This document shows positions 1 through 4,536 of a stretch of DNA of 5,811 nt, piece after piece. Position 1 is the stretch's first letter. The number at the start of each line of letters is the position of its first letter. The position numbers and the translations under genes are program-made. This DNA is from Firmicutes bacterium UBA993 (GTDB taxonomy: Bacteria > Bacillota > Dethiobacteria > DTU022). Below the pieces are notes generated by a model that was given only the letters and a program-made list of their open reading frames with translations, did not search any database and was not told the origin of the DNA. The stretch is from contig DBBD01000030.1 in the NCBI GenBank assembly GCA_002292015.1, forward strand, positions 1 to 5,811, read 5' to 3'.

Positions 1-90
1 GCTAATTCAATTTGCCCTACCATAGGAATTTGGCATCAGCCCTTTTTTATATAATAACACAATTTCACCATAAGTAAATCTAATGATGGA

Positions 91-100
91 TAAGTACTTA
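91..100. repeat. Perfect 10-bp palindrome upstream of the sulfur-operon promoter
   Basis: TAAGTACTTA is a perfect palindrome ending five bases before the putative -35 of the promoter at 106-133. The position suits an activator or repressor site. No regulator is encoded in the window and I recognise no named operator, so a regulatory role is inference. A 10-bp palindrome in AT-rich DNA can also arise by chance. Confidence 0.35.
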
Positions 101-105
101 GGAGA

Positions 106-133
106 GTGAACTAGTCCACTAGGGTGTTACAAT
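106..133 (+). promoter_or_regulatory. Predicted extended -10 promoter of the sulfur operon
   Basis: TACAAT at 128-133 matches five of six bases of the sigma-A -10 consensus. It is preceded by TG and one base (125-127), giving the extended -10 form TGTTACAAT. A weak -35 (GTGAAC, 106-111, three of six) lies 16 bases upstream, which an extended -10 can tolerate. Transcription would start near 140, leaving a leader of about 48 bases before the GTG at 188. It is the best promoter seen before the first gene of the operon. Confidence 0.5.
111..122. repeat. Inverted repeat inside the promoter spacer (possible operator)
   Basis: CTAGT (111-115), two bases, then ACTAG (118-122) form a perfect inverted repeat between the predicted -35 and -10 elements. 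A dimeric regulator bound here would block or reshape the promoter, so an operator is a reasonable inference. The arms are only 5 bp and no cognate regulator is visible. Confidence 0.35.
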
Positions 134-187
134 GATTAACATAAACGCTTGTGAAAAAGTTATTATGCGAGGAAGGAGTGATAAATT

Positions 188-904
188 GTGTCTGAAATAG
201 TAGCTGAAACAACTGCGGCGGAAACCACCCCCGCCACCTCAACCCGTAGAAGATCAAGAAGGGGCGCCAGCCAGAGACAGAAAAAAGATCAGACTAAATA
301 CGGTGTTGTAATTTTATTTCTGGCTATCGCTTTCGGTATTTATCTTACCACCATAGCGGCTGCGCTGGGTATTTTTTGGCTGACCGGCATCGCTTTCGGT
401 TTTATTCTGCGACGCACCAATTTTTGCTTTACAGCATCGATGCGTGATCCACTGCTCACCGGGAGCACAACCCTCGCCCGGGCGGTATTGCTGGCCTTTG
501 CCATCACTTCAATCGGATTCGCAGCCATTCAATATGGCGCCGTTATTAAAGGGCTGCCCGTTCCCGGAATAGGTTTTGTGGTACCAATAAGCTTTGCCAC
601 CATTTTCGGAGCATTTATATTCGGCATCGGTATGGTTCTGGCTGGAGGGTGCGCTTCCGGTACCTTAATGAGGATCGGCGAAGGTTTCGGTATGCAAATG
701 CTTTCGATCATATTTTTTGTTATCGGTTCCTTTTGGGCTGCCCGGGACATGGGATGGTGGACTCTTAACTTTATCAGCAATGGGCCACGTATTCACATGC
801 CTGATGTCTTTGGCTGGATAGGAGCAATAACCATACAACTGGCGGTAATCGCCATTCTATTTATTCTCTGTGAAAAGTGGGAAAATCGCAAGCAGGAAAG
901 CTAA
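188..904 (+). CDS. YeeE/YedE (TsuA-like) thiosulfate transporter, N-terminal half
   Basis: This 238-residue membrane protein matches the first half of the YeeE/TsuA thiosulfate-uptake family. Full-length family members are roughly 350 residues, so this is one half of a split transporter; the other half is at 1224-1757. Family motifs are RRTNFCFTASMRD (about 75-87, Cys80) and GMVLAGGCASGT (about 148-159, Cys155). Both cysteines correspond by eye to conserved ones that pass thiosulfate by S-H-S hydrogen bonding in TsuA. Hydrophobic segments lie near 38-60, 62-74, 97-118, 135-155, 168-186 and 208-228. The first 37 residues are a Thr/Ala/Glu stretch followed by an Arg/Lys-rich patch with no signal peptide; they are probably disordered and cytoplasmic by the positive-inside rule. 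The GTG at 188 follows a strong site, GGAAGGAG (171-178). Relatives include YedE proteins linked to selenium metabolism, but no selenium gene is nearby. Family assignment is firm; thiosulfate as substrate is likely but not proven. Confidence 0.88.
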   Translation: MSEIVAETTAAETTPATSTRRRSRRGASQRQKKDQTKYGVVILFLAIAFGIYLTTIAAALGIFWLTGIAFGFILRRTNFCFTASMRDPLLTGSTTLARAVLLAFAITSIGFAAIQYGAVIKGLPVPGIGFVVPISFATIFGAFIFGIGMVLAGGCASGTLMRIGEGFGMQMLSIIFFVIGSFWAARDMGWWTLNFISNGPRIHMPDVFGWIGAITIQLAVIAILFILCEKWENRKQES

Positions 905-934
905 GTAGTTCGCCGGTACTGCCAAACTAAGAGG

Positions 935-956
935 AAATAAATCAATCTATTTATTT
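935..956 (+). repeat. AT-only inverted repeat between transporter half and tusA-like gene
   Basis: AAATAAAT (935-942) and ATTTATTT (949-956) are perfect complements around a six-base loop. The hairpin sits in the 74-base gap and ends eight bases before the ribosome binding site of the next gene. It has no GC pairs and no U-tract, so it is not a convincing terminator. An mRNA-stability or processing role, or chance, are the alternatives. Confidence 0.4.
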
Positions 957-978
957 GGATAGACAGGAGGGATATAAA

Positions 979-1206
979 GTGAATGAATACGAGTTGGATT
1001 GCCTGGGGGAAGCTTGTCCGATTCCTTTGGTAAAAGTAGAGCGTAAGATGAAAGAATTAGAGGTTGGCGATACTCTGATCGTGATCATCGATCATAGTTG
1101 CGCCTTAAAAAATGTTCCGGAATGGGCGCGCAAGCATAACCACGAAGTTGAAGTTGAAGAAACCGGAGACGGCGAATGGGAAATCTACATAGAAAAAACG
1201 AATTAA
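979..1206 (+). CDS. TusA/YeeD (TsuB)-like sulfur carrier protein
   Basis: This 75-residue cytoplasmic protein belongs to the TusA/SirA/YeeD family of small sulfur carriers. The hallmark CPxP motif is present as CPIP (residues 13-16), with Cys13 as the expected persulfide-forming residue. Two more cysteines, Cys8 and Cys41 (in DHSCALKNV), are present. The second half (VPEWA, then a GDGEWEI-type ending) resembles E. coli YeeD, the partner of the thiosulfate transporter YeeE, more than classical tRNA-thiolation TusA. I chose the GTG at 979 because AGGAGGG (965-971) lies seven bases upstream. The in-frame TTG at 955 would add eight residues, but it has no ribosome binding site and falls inside the hairpin at 935-956. 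The gene lies between the two transporter halves, 17 bases before the second, so it probably accepts or processes sulfur delivered by that transporter. The substrate is inferred. Confidence 0.88.
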   Translation: MNEYELDCLGEACPIPLVKVERKMKELEVGDTLIVIIDHSCALKNVPEWARKHNHEVEVEETGDGEWEIYIEKTN

Positions 1207-1223
1207 CTTGGAGGTGAACAGTT

Positions 1224-1757
1224 ATGGGCATACAGTCTAACAAAACATACCAGGCATGGTTTAAAACCCCCTGGAGTTACTTTACCGGAGCGATCATGCT
1301 TTCACTCTTCCAGATTGTCACCATGGCCACCACTGACGGAGCATGGGGCGTTACCGGTCCTTTTGCTACCTGGGCGGCTTGGGTATACCAGGCCTTTGGA
1401 GGCAGCGTCGATAAGTGGTATTTTTTTAGTACAGAGAGTGCCCAGGCGGCATTGCAAAGAACTTTTATTACCGACCCTGCTTCTGTGCGTAATTTGGGGG
1501 TAATCGTAGGAGCCCTGTTGGCTACTCTTCTGGCGTCTCAATTTAAATTCAAGAAGATAAAGAATTTTCGCCAAGTAGCAGCTGCCGTAATTGGCGGACT
1601 TCTGATGGGCTACGGTTCCCGCGTCGCATTCGGTTGTAATATCGGCGCTCTGTATAGCGGCATTTCCACCATGTCTGTGTCCGGCTGGGTCTTTGCCTTG
1701 TTCTTATTTGTTGGAGCGGCCGTAGGCAGCCGCTTGCTGGTAAAATATTTTATGTAA
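1224..1757 (+). CDS. YeeE/YedE (TsuA-like) thiosulfate transporter, C-terminal half
   Basis: This 177-residue membrane protein matches the second half of the YeeE/TsuA family. The start resembles the middle of full-length YeeE (TPWSYFTGAIMLSLFQIVTM near 15-34, then GAWGVTGPFATW near 39-50). The end carries the signature GLLMGYGSRVAFGCNIGAL (125-143) with Cys138, which by eye corresponds to the third transport cysteine of TsuA. Hydrophobic segments lie near 18-36, 88-105, 117-130 and 152-173. A polar stretch at about 58-86 (including SVDKWYFFSTESAQ) probably forms a loop. It should pair with the protein at 188-904 to rebuild the pseudo-symmetric channel. The ATG at 1224 has GGAGGTGA (1210-1217) at good spacing, and the gap to the next gene is 16 bases, so translation within one operon is likely. 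Family assignment is firm; whether the halves form a heterodimer is inference. Confidence 0.87.
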   Translation: MGIQSNKTYQAWFKTPWSYFTGAIMLSLFQIVTMATTDGAWGVTGPFATWAAWVYQAFGGSVDKWYFFSTESAQAALQRTFITDPASVRNLGVIVGALLATLLASQFKFKKIKNFRQVAAAVIGGLLMGYGSRVAFGCNIGALYSGISTMSVSGWVFALFLFVGAAVGSRLLVKYFM

Positions 1758-1773
1758 TGGGGAAGGAAGTAAT

Positions 1774-3027
1774 ATGGTGAGAGACCGTGAGAAAAAAGTT
1801 GAACAAGTTGACGTGGTAATAATCGGCGGCGGACCGGCCGGTTTAACTGCCGGCATATACTGCGGTCGTGCAAACCTGAACACGGTGATTATCGAAAAAG
1901 CGCTGGTCGGCGGCCTGGCAACATATACCAATGATATCGAAAACTATCCCGGGTTTGTCAACGGTGCTACCGGGTTAGACTTAATGGGCTACTTTCAACA
2001 ACAGGCCAAGCGGTTTAACGTTAAGTTTAAATTGACAGACGTTAAAAGTATTCACCTGGACGGCCCGGAAAAAATTGTCGATACTGCAAGAACACGTTAT
2101 GAGACTAAGACAGTAATCGTAGCCACCGGCGGAAAGCCCCGTTTAACCGGCGCCAGAGGCGAAGAAAACTACCTCTATGATAAGGGTATCGCTTTTTGTG
2201 CAACTTGTGATGCCGCGGCAAACAAGGATAAAACGGTTATGGTTATCGGTAGCGGCGATGCAGCCATCGAAGAAGGCATATTTTTAACCAGGTTTGCCAG
2301 TAAAGTTATCGTCTCGGTTATTCATGATGAAGGCATTATGGACTGTAACGAAATTGCTAAGAGCGAAGCCCTGGCCAACCCCAAAATGGAGTTTATCTGG
2401 AACACGGTGGTTGAGGAATTTAAAGGAGAAGAACGCCTGGAAACGGTTGTATTGAAAAACGTTAAAAGCGGTGAGCCGATTTCCGTCACTGTCGATTCAT
2501 GTTTTCTTTTTATCGGCTATGTGCCGAACAGTGAAATTTTTCAAGGCATATTGGAGATGACCCCCAGCGGTTACCTGCTAACTAATGAAAAAATGGAAAC
2601 CAACATCGAAGGGGTTTTCGCAGCCGGCGATATCCGCGATAAATTTTTAAGACAGGTTGCCACAGCGGTAGGGGATGGAGCTACTGCCGGGTTTGCTGCT
2701 GAAAAATTTATCGCTGAAGAAGAAACCTTCCATAGTCAAATTATGGAATGCGGTGATAAAGCAAACCTAGTGTTTATTTACAATGCCGTCGATCAAGACT
2801 GCCTGGAAAGCCTTGAGATGCTGGAGAATTTTGAAAAAGAATTTCCGAACATCTGTAAACTGATTCGGGTAGACGTTTACAAGTCAACCGGTATCGCCAA
2901 AAGACTTGCTGTTGACACCGTGCCCAGCGTAGTTTTAATCAAAGGCGGGAAAATAACCAATGTCGTGCATGGCGACATATCCAGGGATATTTTGTTGGAC
3001 AAGATGTCCGAGGAGATATCCTCCTGA
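1774..3027 (+). CDS. Thioredoxin-reductase-like flavoprotein fused to a degenerate thioredoxin domain
   Basis: This 417-residue cytoplasmic protein has two parts. Residues about 10-315 form a low-molecular-weight thioredoxin reductase: FAD motif VVIIGGGPAGLTAG (14-27), redox motif CATC (Cys142, Cys145), nucleotide motif GSGDAA (159-164), and FAD motif AAGDIRDKFLRQ (283-294). Residues about 330-417 have a thioredoxin fold with the cis-proline segment TVPS (Pro384), but the usual CGPC site reads DQDC, leaving only Cys343. The arginine motif HRRxxxR that binds the NADPH 2'-phosphate in E. coli TrxR reads IHDxxxM near 183-189, so NADPH is unlikely; NADH or another electron donor is possible. TrxR-Trx fusions are known (Mycobacterium leprae), but with an intact CGPC. 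The ATG at 1774 follows GGGGAAGGAAG (1759-1769), 16 bases after the transporter half. Context suggests it reduces persulfides or recycles the TusA-like carrier; this is inference. The flavoprotein family is firm; the electron donor and partner are open. Confidence 0.88.
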   Translation: MVRDREKKVEQVDVVIIGGGPAGLTAGIYCGRANLNTVIIEKALVGGLATYTNDIENYPGFVNGATGLDLMGYFQQQAKRFNVKFKLTDVKSIHLDGPEKIVDTARTRYETKTVIVATGGKPRLTGARGEENYLYDKGIAFCATCDAAANKDKTVMVIGSGDAAIEEGIFLTRFASKVIVSVIHDEGIMDCNEIAKSEALANPKMEFIWNTVVEEFKGEERLETVVLKNVKSGEPISVTVDSCFLFIGYVPNSEIFQGILEMTPSGYLLTNEKMETNIEGVFAAGDIRDKFLRQVATAVGDGATAGFAAEKFIAEEETFHSQIMECGDKANLVFIYNAVDQDCLESLEMLENFEKEFPNICKLIRVDVYKSTGIAKRLAVDTVPSVVLIKGGKITNVVHGDISRDILLDKMSEEISS

Positions 3028-3056
3028 AACGAACACATGATGCTCTTACAGCGGGC

Positions 3057-3076
3057 AACTGGTTTTTAAACCAGTT
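3057..3076 (+). repeat. Inverted repeat in the gap before the rhodanese gene
   Basis: Arms AACTGGTT (3057-3064) and AACCAGTT (3069-3076) are perfect 8-bp complements around TTTA; the inner TTTAAA could extend the pairing. It sits in the 93-base gap, the widest within the operon. No run of T follows, so it is not a standard intrinsic terminator. It could be a processing or stability element separating expression of the lipoprotein from the upstream genes, or an operator. A weak TATAGA (3085-3090) follows it without a good -35. Confidence 0.5.
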
Positions 3077-3120
3077 AACCCTCTTATAGATACAAAAAAA
3101 ACGAGGAGGTTCTAAAGAAA

Positions 3121-4092
3121 GTGAAAAATTTTCATTTAATCAGCTTGTTTCTAGTTGCTATCTTGATGCTGTTCAGCGTAGTGGGTTGCGCCGGTGATCC
3201 GGTAGAAGAAGTTCCCCAAAACGCAAATGGGACCGAAAATGAAGAAGTTCTTGATGCCGATCAGGTGTTGATGCAGGCAGCAATAGACTACTTCGACCAT
3301 GTTGCCGCCGGCAACAATAATTTGACCAATTTTAATGACATCAAGGAAATGTTGGATGTCAACCCCGATTCTGCCCTGGTTATTGATATCCGTAGTGCTG
3401 AAGATTTTGCGGCAGGACACATTCCAGGATCCGTACACGCAGACAGGGGTGAGGTAGCAGGATTGATTAGTCATATCCCCCGGGATAAACCGGTATTTAT
3501 AACCTGCTATACCGGGCAAAATGCCGGGTTCACCACTGCTTACCTGAGAATGGCCGGTTTTAATAATGTAACCAGCATGCGTTACGGGATTAACCTGGGC
3601 TGGACCGAGCGCGGTGGCTACAGCCTGGATGCTACGGGAATGAGCCACCTGAGCGAGCTGCCTGCCGTATCCGCTCCCGTTTCTGCAGAAGAAGAAATTA
3701 TTTGGACCAGAGCCAAAGAATACGGCGCAGAAATTGCCGCTGGACAGGTCGGTTTTATCGCCCTTGACGCTCAGGCCGACCTTTACGCCCAGATGCAGGC
3801 CGACCCAGCATCAGTAGAACTACTAGACATTCGTGCCGCTACGGGCGGCGAACATGACTTTGATCAGTATCATATCGAGCACTCCGTCAACATACCCTGG
3901 GGACAGTTTGGCACCGTCCTGGGCACGCTACCCACCGACAAACCGGTTATAGTGGCCTGCTACTCCGGCCAGACCGCCGCTCAAACCATGGGTGTGCTGA
4001 GAATGCTTGGTTACAGCAACGCCCAAAGCTTGCTCTTTGGTGTGCGCGACGGTTGGGTTCAGAAAAACAACTTGCCGGTAGTAACACCTTAA
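3121..4092 (+). CDS. Surface lipoprotein with two rhodanese (sulfurtransferase) domains
   Basis: This 323-residue protein starts with a lipoprotein signal: Lys2, a hydrophobic core at 4-21, and lipobox VVGC with Cys23 as the lipidated residue, so it is anchored outside the membrane. An acidic, Asn-rich linker follows (about 25-55). Rhodanese domain 1 spans about 65-170: VIDIRSAEDFAAGHIPGSVH, then active loop CYTGQNA with Cys129. Domain 2 spans about 205-320: LLDIRAA, YHIEHSVNIPW, then active loop CYSGQTA with Cys280. Both catalytic cysteines are intact, and the matching layout indicates an internal duplication. Neither loop has the Arg/Lys common in thiosulfate:cyanide enzymes, so the donor may be another sulfane-sulfur species. 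GTG at 3121 follows GAGGAGGT (3103-3110). It is the last gene before the terminator hairpin at 4121. It probably transfers or captures sulfane sulfur before uptake by the transporter; the direction of transfer cannot be read from sequence. Confidence 0.9.
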   Translation: MKNFHLISLFLVAILMLFSVVGCAGDPVEEVPQNANGTENEEVLDADQVLMQAAIDYFDHVAAGNNNLTNFNDIKEMLDVNPDSALVIDIRSAEDFAAGHIPGSVHADRGEVAGLISHIPRDKPVFITCYTGQNAGFTTAYLRMAGFNNVTSMRYGINLGWTERGGYSLDATGMSHLSELPAVSAPVSAEEEIIWTRAKEYGAEIAAGQVGFIALDAQADLYAQMQADPASVELLDIRAATGGEHDFDQYHIEHSVNIPWGQFGTVLGTLPTDKPVIVACYSGQTAAQTMGVLRMLGYSNAQSLLFGVRDGWVQKNNLPVVTP

Positions 4093-4120
4093 GTTACACA
4101 AATAGAGTACTGGTAACCTG

Positions 4121-4161
4121 GCGGCCGGGGAGAAAATTTTTCCCCGGTCGCTACTCTTTTC
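4121..4161 (+). terminator. Likely intrinsic terminator of the sulfur operon
   Basis: GCGGCCGGGG (4121-4130) pairs with CCCCGGTCGC (4142-4151) in a 10-bp stem with one G-T wobble. The 11-base loop (AGAAAATTTTT) can itself pair. A short T-rich tract, CTTTT (4155-4159), follows after a few bases. It begins 28 bases after the rhodanese stop codon, where an operon end is expected. The T-tract is short and offset, so efficiency may be moderate. Confidence 0.7.
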
Positions 4162-4162
4162 A

Positions 4163-4420
4163 GGAACACTGCACCGTCTTCCACTTAGCAGCACACTGGG
4201 GAAAAGCCTGAACACGCTGAAAAAGCGCAACCACCGTGAGTATAAAATGACCTGCTATTCTGCCCCAAGACCTACCAACCCGGCAACACTCTAAGTGTGC
4301 GCATTTTACCCACTTCTTCAGAATTCTGGAATTTCCGGCCACCCGAAACGTCAACGATTGCTTGGGCTGAGTCTAGCGCAGTAGAACGAAAAAATAAAAT
4401 GCAGATAATCGAAAATATTA
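4163..4420. other. Intergenic stretch without a recognisable gene
   Basis: I see no convincing coding region, tRNA, rRNA or known riboswitch here. The first 200 bases or so are of mixed composition, and the part after about 4380 is strongly AT-rich. Small structures are a 10-bp palindrome CAGAATTCTG (4319-4328), a short hairpin ACACT/AGTGT (4286-4298) and CGCT/AGCG (4215-4227). A 64-codon minus-strand reading frame at 4160-4354 has no ribosome binding site, runs into the terminator and resembles no family I know. The stretch could be a decayed gene, a dispersed repeat or an uncharacterised RNA; none of these is shown. Confidence 0.5.
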
Positions 4421-4449
4421 TTTAAACAAAATAAAACAGATGTTATAAC
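4421..4449 (+). promoter_or_regulatory. Predicted extended -10 promoter of the carboxylase gene
   Basis: TTTAAA (4421-4426, four of six for -35), an exact 17-base spacer and TATAAC (4444-4449, five of six for -10) are preceded by TG and one base at 4441-4443, again an extended -10. Transcription would begin near 4456, giving a leader of about 80 bases before the carboxylase. The surrounding DNA is AT-rich, as expected for a promoter. This suggests the carboxylase is transcribed separately from the sulfur operon. Confidence 0.5.
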
Positions 4450-4469
4450 CCATTAACCCTGGCAGGAAA

Positions 4470-4529
4470 ATGCTCAAAAATATAGAATTATCTCAAACCG
4501 GCTCTGTTTATTTGCCTAAGGGGGGATAA
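4470..4529 (+). CDS. Possible 19-codon leader ORF upstream of the carboxylase
   Basis: ATG at 4470 opens a frame encoding MLKNIELSQTGSVYLPKGG that stops at TAA 4527-4529. It lies just after the predicted transcription start (about 4456). The TAA shares its last A with ATG at 4529, which opens the two-codon frame ATG-GCC-TGA; that TGA overlaps the carboxylase ATG at 4537. The ribosome binding site is weak: AGGA at 4464-4467 is only two bases from the ATG. The peptide has no run of one amino acid typical of attenuators, so this may be a chance ORF. Confidence 0.2.
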   Translation: MLKNIELSQTGSVYLPKGG

Positions 4530-4536
4530 TGGCCTG

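Noticed and set aside
1..54. Possible tail of an upstream gene (one + frame open from base 1 to TAA at 52-54)
   Set aside because: Seventeen codons with no recognisable motif are too few to support a call.
30..55. TTGGCA (30-35) with TATAAT (50-55) as a promoter
   Set aside because: Each element is good alone, but the spacer is only 14 bases, too short for a normal sigma-A promoter. The extended -10 at 125-133 is better placed.
955..978. TTG at 955 as start of the carrier gene
   Set aside because: It lies inside an AT hairpin and has no ribosome binding site, while GTG 979 has AGGAGGG at ideal spacing and gives the normal family N-terminus.
188..1206. Selenium uptake (YedE plus SirA-like protein)
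   Set aside because: That role is usually recognised by nearby selenium genes such as selD, none of which is visible; YeeD-like features and the rhodanese context favour sulfur. It cannot be fully excluded.
188..1757. Transporter halves as a single gene broken by mutation
   Set aside because: Each half has its own strong ribosome binding site and start, and a complete intact gene lies between them, so this is a true split arrangement and not a frameshift.
3011..3109. Pairing of CCTCCT at the end of the flavoprotein gene (3020-3025) with the rhodanese ribosome binding site (3104-3109)
   Set aside because: Only six bases match, any strong ribosome binding site would pair with such a sequence, and a local AGGAG/CTCCT stem competes.
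3151..3648. 165-codon minus-strand ORF opposite the rhodanese gene
   Set aside because: It is a shadow of the well-supported + strand gene and shows no domain of its own.
4160..4354. 64-codon minus-strand ORF in the intergenic region
   Set aside because: It has no ribosome binding site, an odd composition rich in Cys, Arg and Trp, no family resemblance, and it runs into the terminator.
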